A DNA stretch of 64,000 bases from Mucilaginibacter sp. (GTDB lineage: Bacteria > Bacteroidota > Bacteroidia > Sphingobacteriales > Sphingobacteriaceae): assembly GCF_025359345.1 (NCBI RefSeq), contig NZ_JANYGQ010000026.1, forward strand, positions 346,430 through 410,429, read 5' to 3'. The translations under genes were made by a program, and so were the position numbers. Of the stretch, positions 33,698 to 42,393 are shown piece after piece. Below the pieces are notes generated by a model. That model did no database searches. It saw nothing but the letters and a program-made list of their open reading frames with translations, and had not been told where the DNA came from. How positions within the stretch are numbered: the first letter of the stretch is position 1; each line of letters begins with the position of its first letter.

Positions 33698-34216
33698 ATG
33701 AAAACTCAAAAATTTGAAATCGTAAGTGCTCAGAGCAATATCGACTGGGTGGGCAAAAAAGTAACCGGCGCCCATAATGGTACCATAGCTGTCAAAGAAG
33801 GCGACCTCATTTTGAATGATGGTAAACTTACCGGCGGTAAGTTTACTATCGACACAACGTCTATAAAAATACTGGATGTAACCGATCCTGCTACCAATGC
33901 GCAATTCTTCGGTCACCTGGCTTCGGACGATTTCTTTTCAATTGAAAAATACCCTGAAGCATTTTTGGATATCACCTCAGTTTCGGGCAATCATGTTGAA
34001 GGCGATCTGACCATCAAAGGTATAATGCACCCGGTTGCTTTCGACGCGGCCATTAATGTAAATGGCGACCTATTAACCGCAACAGGCAAACTGTTGGTTG
34101 ACCGTACCAAATATGAAATGAAATTCCGCTCGGGTAATTTCTTTAAAGATCTGGGCGATACCCTTATCTACAATGATTTTGAACTGAATGTAAATGTAAC
34201 CGCCAAAGCTGCTTAA
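33698..34216 (+). CDS. YceI-family lipocalin-like protein
   Basis: 172 aa YceI domain protein, a beta-barrel that binds isoprenoid-like lipids in characterised homologues. Family landmarks are NIDWVGKKVTGAHNGTIAVK and HLASDDFFSIEKYPEAF. No signal peptide is present, whereas the best-known YceI proteins are periplasmic, so this one is probably cytosolic. First gene of a six-gene plus-strand cluster with a tautomerase, SDRs and a nitronate monooxygenase, preceded by two CRP-like sites. A role in quinone or lipid redox handling is inference. Confidence 0.9.
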   Translation: MKTQKFEIVSAQSNIDWVGKKVTGAHNGTIAVKEGDLILNDGKLTGGKFTIDTTSIKILDVTDPATNAQFFGHLASDDFFSIEKYPEAFLDITSVSGNHVEGDLTIKGIMHPVAFDAAINVNGDLLTATGKLLVDRTKYEMKFRSGNFFKDLGDTLIYNDFELNVNVTAKAA

Positions 34217-34245
34217 AAAGCAGTTTTAGCACAAAAACTAAAATC

Positions 34246-34467
34246 ATGCCATACGTGAAAATAGAAGTAACCCGTGAAGGTGTTACAAGAGAGCAAAAGC
34301 AGAAACTTATTAAAGGAGTAACTGACTTACTCAGTGATGTGTTGAATAAAGACCCGCAATTAACTTTTGTAGTAATCCAGGAATATGACCTGGATAACTG
34401 GGGCCATGCCGGGGAACAGGTATCGGTGTTAAGAGAAAAAGGTATAACTGCTGAAAGAAAGAAATAA
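34246..34467 (+). CDS. 4-oxalocrotonate tautomerase family protein
   Basis: Very small tautomerase (73 aa), the typical 4-OT monomer size. Pro2, exposed after Met removal, is the catalytic base (MPYVKIEVTREGVT). Arg or Lys residues near 10-13 and the C-terminal VLREKGITAERKK complete the usual pattern. It would interconvert keto-enol forms of a 2-keto acid or a related compound. Its stop is one base before the next SDR start, so translation is coupled. Confidence 0.88.
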   Translation: MPYVKIEVTREGVTREQKQKLIKGVTDLLSDVLNKDPQLTFVVIQEYDLDNWGHAGEQVSVLREKGITAERKK

Positions 34468-34468
34468 A

Positions 34469-35203
34469 ATGAAAACGCAAACAATAATAGTTACCGGTGC
34501 ATCATCGGGAATAGGAAAAGAAGTAGCCCGGCACTTTTTAGCGAACGGCGACAACGTGGTGATCAACTCATCAACTGCTGAAAAATTGGAACAGGTTTAC
34601 CAGGAATTAGGCGCAGGCGAAAACCTGGCGATGGTAGTCGGCGATGTAAGTGATAAAAGAACCGGTGAACAACTGGTTGCTACTGCCATAACAAAATTTG
34701 GCTCGGCAGATGTACTGGTAAACAACGCCGGCATATTTGAAACAAGGCCATTCCTCGAAGTAGACGAAGCTTACCTCGACCGCTTTCTGGATACAAACCT
34801 GAAGGGTACCTTCTTCACCACACAGGCTGTTATTCCGCAAATGCTTAAGCAGCATGATGGCGTGGTGATCAACATCGGCACCCCTTTGGTTAATCACGGA
34901 CTTGGCGGAGTGCCTATTACCGCACAAATGGCGTCGAAGGGTGCAATACATGCGCTTACTATACAACTGGCGGCAGAGTTTGGAAAAGATAACATCAGGG
35001 TGAATACCATTGCCCCAGGTACTATCCGCACCCCAATGCATGGTGACAAGGCCGACCAAACCGCTGGCTTACATTTGCTGAACCGTGTTGGCGAAGTAGA
35101 AGATATTGCACAAATGGTTTTTGCCGTTGCAAAAAGTAATTTTATTAACGGAGCCATTATCAACGTTGATGGAGGTTTCGGAGCGGGGCACAACCTGAAC
35201 TAA
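34469..35203 (+). CDS. SDR-family protein without the catalytic tyrosine
   Basis: SDR fold, 244 aa. The NAD(P) motif TGASSGIGKEVAR and the NNAG motif (VLVNNAGIFE) are intact and the tail INGAIINVDGGFG is normal. The active site is not: in PITAQMASKGAIHAL the residue four before the conserved Lys is Gln, not Tyr, and the usual Ser of NISS is replaced (INIGTPLVN). A classical dehydrogenase reaction is therefore doubtful; it may bind cofactor without ordinary oxidoreductase chemistry, or use another residue. Third gene of the redox cluster. Confidence 0.85.
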   Translation: MKTQTIIVTGASSGIGKEVARHFLANGDNVVINSSTAEKLEQVYQELGAGENLAMVVGDVSDKRTGEQLVATAITKFGSADVLVNNAGIFETRPFLEVDEAYLDRFLDTNLKGTFFTTQAVIPQMLKQHDGVVINIGTPLVNHGLGGVPITAQMASKGAIHALTIQLAAEFGKDNIRVNTIAPGTIRTPMHGDKADQTAGLHLLNRVGEVEDIAQMVFAVAKSNFINGAIINVDGGFGAGHNLN

Positions 35204-35276
35204 ACTGAAAACGTTTTTATGAACCGCTTTTATTACCTGCACTTAGCTCGTGATAAAAGCACAAAATTCAAACAAA

Positions 35277-35657
35277 ATGGAAAATAATCAGCAAGATTCA
35301 GCAGCAATTACAGATGTGCTGGAGAATCATTATTTCAAAGGAATTTATGAAGGTGATATCAACGGGCTGGTAAATGTTTATCATTCCGGCACTTTACTGT
35401 TTGGTGATGTTAAGGGGCAGCCTTATGCCAAAACCCTGGATCAGTACCTTGAGGGTGTTGCCCATCGCCAAAGCCCGAAAGATTCAGGCAAATCATTTAA
35501 AGGAACAATCATTTCTATTGATGTGGTTAACTCCATAGCTGTTGCCAAAGTACATGTTAAAATGTACGACTTTAACTATGACGAATTCCTGTCGTTCCAT
35601 AAAATTGATAACCGCTGGCTTATCGTTAATAAAATGATAAGCGACGTGGCCGAATAA
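35277..35657 (+). CDS. NTF2-like / putative lumazine-binding protein
   Basis: 126 aa single-domain NTF2-like protein of the Lumazine_bd_2 type. The opening helix VLENHYFKGIYEGD and later SFKGTIISIDVVNSIAVAKV and FLSFHKIDNRWLIVNKM are characteristic. The ATG at 35277 is preferred to a GTG at 35250. No signal peptide. Such proteins bind small aromatic or flavin-like ligands, but a specific ligand has not been shown. It lies between an SDR and a nitronate monooxygenase. Confidence 0.82.
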   Translation: MENNQQDSAAITDVLENHYFKGIYEGDINGLVNVYHSGTLLFGDVKGQPYAKTLDQYLEGVAHRQSPKDSGKSFKGTIISIDVVNSIAVAKVHVKMYDFNYDEFLSFHKIDNRWLIVNKMISDVAE

Positions 35658-35673
35658 ATTAAAAATTAGCATT

Positions 35674-36759
35674 ATGTGGTATCAAACAAAAGCATCCGAA
35701 ATACTGGGTATCCAATATCCAATCCTGCAAGGGCCGTTCGGTGGCAACCTGTCATCTGTTGAACTGGTATCAACAGTATCAAACGCAGGCGGGCTCGGTG
35801 GATACGGGGCCTACACCTTAAGCCCGCAGGAAATTATAGAGGTAGACCGGCAGATTAAAGCGGCCACCAATAAACCCTACAATATTAACCTGTGGGTTTC
35901 GGATACAGATGCGGTGGACGGTACAGTTTCCGACGAGCAGTTTAAACAGGCGCAACAATTATTCAAGCCTTATTTTGATGAACTGGGGATAGCCCTGCCC
36001 GAAAAACCTGCGCCGTTCAAAACCCGTTTCGAAAACCAGGTGGAAGTGATACTGCACCAGCGCCCGCCGATATTCAGCTTTATGTTTGGTACCCCGTCTG
36101 CTGATATTCTTGAACAATGCCACAGGCTGGGCATTGTCACCGTTGGCGCAGCAACCACGCTTGATGAAGCCATCGTTTTGGAATCGGCCGGGGTCGACAT
36201 GATCATCGCCTCAGGTTTTGAGGCCGGAGGGCATCGCCCATCGTTCCTTGCATCGGCCGAGTCGTCAACAATCGGGACGTTTGTACTACTGCAATTAATT
36301 AAAGAAAAAGTAAAAACACCGGTTATTGCCGCAGGTGGTATAGCGAATGGAAAAGGTGTTGCCGCAGCACTGGCCCTCGGCGCAGATGCTGCGCAAATTG
36401 GCACTGCTTTCCTGGCTACCGATGAATCCAATGCCACGGCTATCCATAAACAAATGCTGTTTTCTGATGCGGCTAAACACACTACATTATCCAGGGCATT
36501 TACCGGACGATTAGGCAGGGGAATAACCAACCGTATTGCAGCAGACTTAATCCATAAAGAAACCGGCTTTCTGCCTTTTCCATTACAAACACAGTTCATG
36601 TCGTATTTACGAAAAGCGGCTATAGAACAGGAAAAATGGGATATGATATTGTTCTGGGGAGGCCAGGTTGCACCGGTGCTGAAACATACAAAGTCCGCTG
36701 AGCTGATGAAAACTATCATCGAAGAAACCACGGCCTATTTTGATCATTTAAAAGCTTAA
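35674..36759 (+). CDS. Nitronate monooxygenase-like flavoprotein
   Basis: FMN-dependent TIM-barrel enzyme of the 2-nitropropane dioxygenase/NMO family, 361 aa. Landmarks are YPILQGPFGG at the N-terminus, the active-site loop ASGFEAGGHRPS with the conserved His, and the FMN phosphate-binding stretches PVIAAGGIANGKGVAAAL and GADAAQIGTAFLA. It oxidises alkyl nitronates such as propionate 3-nitronate, a detoxification reaction, though some members act on other substrates. Fifth gene of the cluster; 16 bp after the NTF2-like gene. Confidence 0.9.
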   Translation: MWYQTKASEILGIQYPILQGPFGGNLSSVELVSTVSNAGGLGGYGAYTLSPQEIIEVDRQIKAATNKPYNINLWVSDTDAVDGTVSDEQFKQAQQLFKPYFDELGIALPEKPAPFKTRFENQVEVILHQRPPIFSFMFGTPSADILEQCHRLGIVTVGAATTLDEAIVLESAGVDMIIASGFEAGGHRPSFLASAESSTIGTFVLLQLIKEKVKTPVIAAGGIANGKGVAAALALGADAAQIGTAFLATDESNATAIHKQMLFSDAAKHTTLSRAFTGRLGRGITNRIAADLIHKETGFLPFPLQTQFMSYLRKAAIEQEKWDMILFWGGQVAPVLKHTKSAELMKTIIEETTAYFDHLKA

Positions 36760-36763
36760 AACC

Positions 36764-37603
36764 ATGAACACTTCAAAAGTATGGTATGTAACAGGGGCCT
36801 CCCAGGGATTGGGACTCACCCTCATAAAAAAACTGCTTGATAGCGGGTATCGAGTTGCCGCAACCTCCCGCGACGCGCACACATTGAGCCACGCGGTAGG
36901 TTTGATCGACAGCGATCGTTTTCTCCCGCTGGCCGTCGACTTGACGAACGAGGATTGTATTGACGAATCCATACGGCAAACGCTGGCAGCATTCGGGAGG
37001 ATCGATGTGGTTGTGAATAATGCCGGCTACGGAATGGCCGGAACAGTAGAAGAAATAACCGAACAGGAAATCAGGAACATTTTTAACGTAAATGTATTCG
37101 CAACCGTTAATGTGGTAAAGCGTGTGTTGCCGGTAATGCGCAGCCAACTATCCGGCTATATTATAAATGTTGGCTCGGTGGCCGGTTTTGTAGGCGCTCC
37201 CGGGTGGTCGGTTTACTCGGCTACAAAAGCTGCGGTGGCTGCCTTTTCCGAAGTAATTGCGCTGGATGTAAAGGGATTTGGAATCAAGGTTACCGTAGTT
37301 GAGCCATCAGGCTTCCGGACAGGCTTTTTGACCGAAAGCTCACTTGCAATAATTACCTCTAAAATTGAGGGCTATGAAGCAGTAAAAAATACACAGGACC
37401 GATACCTGTCTGCAAACGGGCAGCAACCCGGAAACCCAGGCCGCGCGGCCGAAATATTCATGGAATTAACTGAAAGCCAAGACCCACCGATGCACCTGTT
37501 CCTGGGGAATGATGCCTACAACAGGGCCTCAGGCAAACTAACCGACATGGCTGCCGAATTGGAACAATGGAAAGCTACAACTATCGGGGCCGATTTTAAA
37601 TAA
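36764..37603 (+). CDS. SDR-family oxidoreductase
   Basis: Classical SDR, 279 aa, beginning 4 bp after the monooxygenase stop. The cofactor motif is TGASQGLG at about 10, NNAGYG at about 85, and the catalytic site is complete (NVGSVAGF, YSATKAAVAAF). The longer C-terminus (about 45 residues after the core, MHLFLGNDAYNRASGKL) matches the branch often annotated as SDR with broad carbonyl substrates. Last gene of the redox cluster. Confidence 0.9.
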   Translation: MNTSKVWYVTGASQGLGLTLIKKLLDSGYRVAATSRDAHTLSHAVGLIDSDRFLPLAVDLTNEDCIDESIRQTLAAFGRIDVVVNNAGYGMAGTVEEITEQEIRNIFNVNVFATVNVVKRVLPVMRSQLSGYIINVGSVAGFVGAPGWSVYSATKAAVAAFSEVIALDVKGFGIKVTVVEPSGFRTGFLTESSLAIITSKIEGYEAVKNTQDRYLSANGQQPGNPGRAAEIFMELTESQDPPMHLFLGNDAYNRASGKLTDMAAELEQWKATTIGADFK

Positions 37604-37696
37604 CGGCAGTTCAATAACCTGGCACAAAAGGAAAATGGGGAAATAACGGGCATTTGCAATTGATGCTTTGAATAACGTACGTTTGCATAACAAGCC

Positions 37697-38305
37697 ATGC
37701 ATATTCCATTTTCCTTAATAATTGAAATCCTGGGTACAATCGCGTTTACAATTTCGGGCGTATTTTCAGCTATGCAGAAAAAACTCGACTTGTTTGGTGT
37801 GCTGATAATTGGTTTTGTAACAGCAGTGGGCGGCGGCACTATCCGCGATGTACTTATCGGCAACACGCCGGTTACCTGGATGAAAGATATAATTACCCCC
37901 TTAATTATTTTAGGCACGGCCATTGTTACCATCTGTTTTAAACAGCTTGTAAAGAATTTAAAGGTTACACTGTTCCTTTTCGATGCCCTTGGGTTAGGCC
38001 TCTTCACGGTGATCGGGATACAAAAAGGATTAGACGCAGGCCTTAATCCCGGTATCTGTGTTGCACTTGGAACCATTACAGGTTGCTTTGGCGGTGTATT
38101 GCGCGACTTATTACTAAGCCAGATTCCGGTGCTTTTTCAAAAAGAGATATATGCTACCGCTTGTATTATCGGCGGTACGGTTTACGTCATATCTTTAAGT
38201 TTTATCAATCAGCAGTTTGCCGAGGCTATTGCTGTTATACTTATTTGCGGCATCCGCATTTTTGCGGTGCGATTGAACTGGAAATTGCCCTCCATTAAGA
38301 TATAA
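37697..38305 (+). CDS. TRIC-like cation channel family protein (UPF0126)
   Basis: Inner-membrane protein of 202 aa with two UPF0126 (glycine_transporter) repeats, seven predicted helices in all. Each repeat carries the pore-lining glycine-rich motif: GGGTIRDVLIG near 57 and GGVLRDLLL near 143. Bacterial members such as YadS are structurally related to animal TRIC channels and conduct K+ or small cations; some were named glycine transporters. The gene is monocistronic, 93 bp after the SDR. Confidence 0.9.
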   Translation: MHIPFSLIIEILGTIAFTISGVFSAMQKKLDLFGVLIIGFVTAVGGGTIRDVLIGNTPVTWMKDIITPLIILGTAIVTICFKQLVKNLKVTLFLFDALGLGLFTVIGIQKGLDAGLNPGICVALGTITGCFGGVLRDLLLSQIPVLFQKEIYATACIIGGTVYVISLSFINQQFAEAIAVILICGIRIFAVRLNWKLPSIKI

Positions 38306-38447
38306 ATGAATTTACCCGCGGCATTGGCGTCTTAGTTTAAAACGTTACGTGATTTTAAAATATAATCCGTTTACTCACCCATATTTTACCACAAACAGCC
38401 AATGCCTGTTGTTACGCAAAGGCATATTTAATGGCTGATTAAATATG

Positions 38448-38455
38448 TACCTTTA
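38448..38455 (+). promoter_or_regulatory. Predicted -7 element of the LytTR regulator gene
   Basis: TACCTTTA, close to TAnnTTTG, 24 bases before the start at 38479. A short hairpin (ATGCCT...AGGCAT) lies upstream at about 38402-38426. Confidence 0.4.
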
Positions 38456-38478
38456 AGCAAATATATAATGAATAGGGC

Positions 38479-39255
38479 ATGTTAAAAGCACTGCTGGTTG
38501 ATGATGAGGCCAATAACCTGGCGAGCCTTGAGTTTTTATTGATGCATGACTGTACAGGTGTAGTTGTTACAGGCAAAGCACGCAGTGCAAAGGAGGCCCG
38601 TGAATGGTTAAAACAGAACGATGCCGATGTGGTTTTCCTGGATATCAACATGCCGGGCGAAGACGGCTTTCAATTTTTAAAAAGCTTAGGCATACCGAAT
38701 TTTAAAGTGGTTTTTGTAACGGCTTATAACGAATATGCTTTACAGGCCATTAAGGCAAGTGCAGTTGATTATATCTTAAAGCCGGTAAATATTGACGAGT
38801 TGCAAAATGCAGTTGAAAAAGTGAAGCGTTCGGTTAACAACCCCGCAGCGAATGAGCAGCACCAGCAGTTGCTTCAACATCTGTTAACAGCAGTTAATAA
38901 AAAAGCCCCGCCCAAAAAAATCGCCCTGCCACAGTTGGGCAGTATTAGTTTTATCGAGGTCGACGATATTGTATCGTTGCAGGCCGACAGCAACTACACC
39001 ATCATCCACATGGTAGATATGCGAAAATTGGTTATAAGTCGTACCTTAAAGGATTTTGAAGATCTGCTTGACGAGAGCCAGTTTGCACGGATTCACAAAT
39101 CGTATATAGTAAACCTGCGCTACATTAAAGAATACAGCACCATTGATGGTGGCATTGTAAAAATGAGTGATGGCAACCGCTGGAGCATCAGCCGGCGGCA
39201 ACTGGATATATTTTTGGAGAAAATGAAAACTGCCAGCCTGATGTTTGGTAAATAA
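38479..39255 (+). CDS. LytTR-family response regulator
   Basis: Cytoplasmic two-component regulator, 258 aa. The receiver domain (1-125) has the acidic pair D8-D9 and phospho-acceptor Asp55 in VVFLDINMPGEDGF. The LytTR DNA-binding domain (about 145-255) follows with SLQADSNYTIIHM and RIHKSYIVNLRYI. Together with the histidine kinase 48 bp downstream it forms a LytS/LytR-type pair. LytTR proteins bind paired imperfect repeats; no convincing pair of matching sites was found before the envelope genes further down. Confidence 0.94.
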   Translation: MLKALLVDDEANNLASLEFLLMHDCTGVVVTGKARSAKEAREWLKQNDADVVFLDINMPGEDGFQFLKSLGIPNFKVVFVTAYNEYALQAIKASAVDYILKPVNIDELQNAVEKVKRSVNNPAANEQHQQLLQHLLTAVNKKAPPKKIALPQLGSISFIEVDDIVSLQADSNYTIIHMVDMRKLVISRTLKDFEDLLDESQFARIHKSYIVNLRYIKEYSTIDGGIVKMSDGNRWSISRRQLDIFLEKMKTASLMFGK

Positions 39256-39303
39256 AAGAGCTCATAATCATGGTATTACGCACCGTATAATTATCTTTAA
39301 ACT

Positions 39304-42240
39304 ATGCGGATTTCATTTTTATTGCAGCTTTTTTTATTTACAACTACCGTATGTGCTGCCCAGCAGCAAAAATACTCCGCATTTACGGTAAATGATGGGT
39401 TACCAAGTAACTATGTTTATCGTGCCATTGAAGACAACAAAGGATTTTTATGGGTGGCAACCGATGCCGGCATTGCCAGGTTTGATGGCAAGCATTTTCA
39501 GGTTTTTACAATTAAGGATGGTTTGCCTGATAACGAGGTGCTGGCCGTAGTAAAAGAAAAAAATGGCCGGATATGGGTGAATTGCTTTAAGCAAAGCCCG
39601 GCTTATTTTGACGAAGTTAAAAACAAGTTTATTAATGCAAAAGAAGACAGCCTGCTGGCTAAAGTAAAAGAATCTACCGGAACCATGTATTGCTTTGCTT
39701 TGCAAAATGGCGGGGTAATGTTTAATGACAGTAAAGGCTCGTTTATTTTTAAGGATAAAAAACTAATCAGTTATTCCATTGCGAGGCGGAAAGACTTTTT
39801 TATTAAAGACAATGGTGATGGCACCCGCCTTGAGTCGGGAACTGTTCTGTCGGGCGAAAAAAATAAATTCCAAACGGCGATATTCCTGATACGGGGCAAC
39901 ACCGTTTTAGACAGTGTAATTATTCGTGTCAACAGCACCATGGATAACGTTACGTTTGGGCTTAACGATGGGAAATTCTACTTTTTAAGCGCTTTGATCG
40001 GCAAGTGCTACATTTATAGCGATTTTTCATCAAGTCCAATCCGTTTCCGGATAGATTCGGTAGCGCCACCTGAACTGTTCGTTAATTTTGAATTTACCGA
40101 CGAGGGATTTTACCTGTTGGGCGCTTCGGGTAAACTTTACCTTTATAACAAAAAAACGTTACAAATGGAATCTGAAGTGTCCGGCAACTACCTGCCTAAT
40201 TCGATGTACAAGGACCATAGCGGAAATATTTGGGTATCTACCATTGACAAAGGATTAGTGGTTTATAAGCGAAAACAGTTCGGCTCAATTGAAATGCCGC
40301 GAGGGTTTACACATACCGATTTTTTAAGTGTTGCCCGTAAACCAGACGGCACCATATTGGCTGGAAACTTTTATGGCGAAGTTATTGAAAGCCATAAAAA
40401 CATAATAACCAATCATATAATTGCCGGGCTAAGCCAGGTAAACCGTCAACGCAAAATATTATTATCGCAGGGTAAAACCTTCACGTTTTCTGAAACCAAT
40501 GTCTATGAAAATTACAAGCCAATTGGAAGGTTCGGCAAAACCGCAATTAACTATAGTGATAGTGTCATCATAATAGGACAATCCCGCACAATGATAAAAC
40601 TGAATACCGTTACGGGAGAATTTACCAATTTAAACGGCCTTAAAAAAAGGGTTACAGCACTAACTAAAGCTGTTGATGGCGCGGTATATTTTGGGTCGAC
40701 CGATGGACTATACAAATATAACTACTCAACAAATATACCTACTGTACTTACAGAAAACAGCCCGCTGCTGCGCGAAAGGATTACGGCACTATGTGCTACT
40801 CCGGATGGCCTTGTATGGGTGGCTACATCGGGCAGTGGCGTTGTTGTATTAAAAAATGATAGGGTGCTGTTTCAAATAGATGAAAAAAAGGGTATTGTTA
40901 GTAATGTAACCCGAAGCATAACAATCGGGAAGCCGGGCCAAGTATGGCTTGGCACATCAGCAGGGATAAGCGTGATCAACTACAAATTGCTCCGCAATAA
41001 ATTGCCGTTTACTATTCAAAATCTTACCGAACACGACGGGTTGGCCAGCAACGTAGTAAATGAGATGCTTTATCAAAACGATACTGTGTACGCAGCAACT
41101 GGCAAAGGTATTGCGGTTATACCTGCAAATGTTTCTATTCCCCAATTTAATATTCCGGTACAGGTGATACGGCTGACTGTTAACCAGCGAGATACTATTA
41201 TTAAACCGTTTTATAAATTAGCATATACGCAGCAAAATGTGCAGGTACAATTCGCTGCTATTGAATTAAGCGGCCATTTTAAAAACCTGCAATACAGGCT
41301 GGACAAAAATGAAAACTGGACTAAACTTAATGAAAACACATTAACTGTTCAGCTTAACAGCGGAAACCACCTGCTAATGGTTAGGGCCGTTGACGTAAAT
41401 GGAAATATCAGCAACAAAATACTTACCCTTAAATTTAATATTGCAACACCTTTCTGGAAGGCGATCTGGTTTTGGGTAGGCATAGCCCTGGTAGCGCAGG
41501 TAATTATTATTTACCTGGTTAACCGGCGTCAGAAGAAAAGGAAAGAAGACAAACTGGCGAAAGAAATTGCAGGTGTGCAAACGGCTGCGCTCGAGCAGCA
41601 GGCTTTTACTTCGTTAATGAACCCGCACTTTATGTTTAATGCGCTAAACAGCATTCAACATTATATCAATTTGAGCGATAGGCGTAACACCAACCGTTAT
41701 CTTAGCGACTTTGCATCGCTTATCCGTAAAAATTTTGAAGCAGCCCAGCAGTCGTTTATTCCTCTGGAGCAGGAAATAGAAAATATAAAAATATATCTCC
41801 GTTTGGAGCAGATGCGATTTGACGACAGGTTTGTTAACAAAGTAAACGTTGATGAAAACCTGGATGTTGAAGAATGGGTGGTGCCCACCATGATTTTACA
41901 GCCGCTTTTAGAAAATGCATTGTTGCATGGCATAATGCCATCTGCCATTGACGGGATGGTAACCATTGAATTTACGGAGTGTGACGGTAATTTAATAATA
42001 ACAATTACCGACAACGGTATCGGTGTAGCCAACAGCATAGCGCTGAAGGACACTGGTACCCATAAAAGCCGCGGGATGGAACTGATAAAAAAACGAATTG
42101 CTGCCTTAAGCCGTTTCGGTAAACAACCAATTACTATTTCAATAAGCCCGGCATTTGAAAGCGAGTCCAACCCCGGTAATAAAATAGTCCTGCTCATCCC
42201 CAGCCAACTTCACCAGGCCTGGGTAAAGGCACAGCGGTGA
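39304..42240 (+). CDS. Propeller-sensor histidine kinase (LytS/YehU-type)
   Basis: 978 aa membrane sensor kinase. A signal peptide (1-20) leads to a large periplasmic two-component-propeller region (about 25-620), with repeats such as VNDGLPSNYVYRAIEDNKG and DGLVWVATSGSGVVV. A Y_Y_Y beta-sandwich follows (about 620-715), then one transmembrane helix (about 720-740, IWFWVGIALVAQVIIIYLV). The cytoplasmic part is a His_kinase domain with phospho-acceptor His775 in LMNPHFMFNALNSIQ and a GHKL ATPase with DNGIG. This is the usual outer layout of Bacteroidota glycan sensors. Paired with the LytTR regulator; the likely targets are the four envelope genes that follow. Confidence 0.94.
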   Translation: MRISFLLQLFLFTTTVCAAQQQKYSAFTVNDGLPSNYVYRAIEDNKGFLWVATDAGIARFDGKHFQVFTIKDGLPDNEVLAVVKEKNGRIWVNCFKQSPAYFDEVKNKFINAKEDSLLAKVKESTGTMYCFALQNGGVMFNDSKGSFIFKDKKLISYSIARRKDFFIKDNGDGTRLESGTVLSGEKNKFQTAIFLIRGNTVLDSVIIRVNSTMDNVTFGLNDGKFYFLSALIGKCYIYSDFSSSPIRFRIDSVAPPELFVNFEFTDEGFYLLGASGKLYLYNKKTLQMESEVSGNYLPNSMYKDHSGNIWVSTIDKGLVVYKRKQFGSIEMPRGFTHTDFLSVARKPDGTILAGNFYGEVIESHKNIITNHIIAGLSQVNRQRKILLSQGKTFTFSETNVYENYKPIGRFGKTAINYSDSVIIIGQSRTMIKLNTVTGEFTNLNGLKKRVTALTKAVDGAVYFGSTDGLYKYNYSTNIPTVLTENSPLLRERITALCATPDGLVWVATSGSGVVVLKNDRVLFQIDEKKGIVSNVTRSITIGKPGQVWLGTSAGISVINYKLLRNKLPFTIQNLTEHDGLASNVVNEMLYQNDTVYAATGKGIAVIPANVSIPQFNIPVQVIRLTVNQRDTIIKPFYKLAYTQQNVQVQFAAIELSGHFKNLQYRLDKNENWTKLNENTLTVQLNSGNHLLMVRAVDVNGNISNKILTLKFNIATPFWKAIWFWVGIALVAQVIIIYLVNRRQKKRKEDKLAKEIAGVQTAALEQQAFTSLMNPHFMFNALNSIQHYINLSDRRNTNRYLSDFASLIRKNFEAAQQSFIPLEQEIENIKIYLRLEQMRFDDRFVNKVNVDENLDVEEWVVPTMILQPLLENALLHGIMPSAIDGMVTIEFTECDGNLIITITDNGIGVANSIALKDTGTHKSRGMELIKKRIAALSRFGKQPITISISPAFESESNPGNKIVLLIPSQLHQAWVKAQR

Positions 42241-42393
42241 TTACCGCACACTCACTCATACTGTTCTCACAATCAATAGCTTCACGCATTTAAGCGGCGG
42301 CGGTTGCCTGGATTTATCATTACAGGTACTTTAATATCGATTTTTAAATTATTCAAACAATTACCCTCTGAGAAGAGGCCATAAAAGCCTGCA

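Noticed and set aside
35970..36731. 253-codon minus-strand ORF rich in Ser, Ala and Pro
   Set aside because: Shadow of the nitronate monooxygenase gene, which has all its family motifs.
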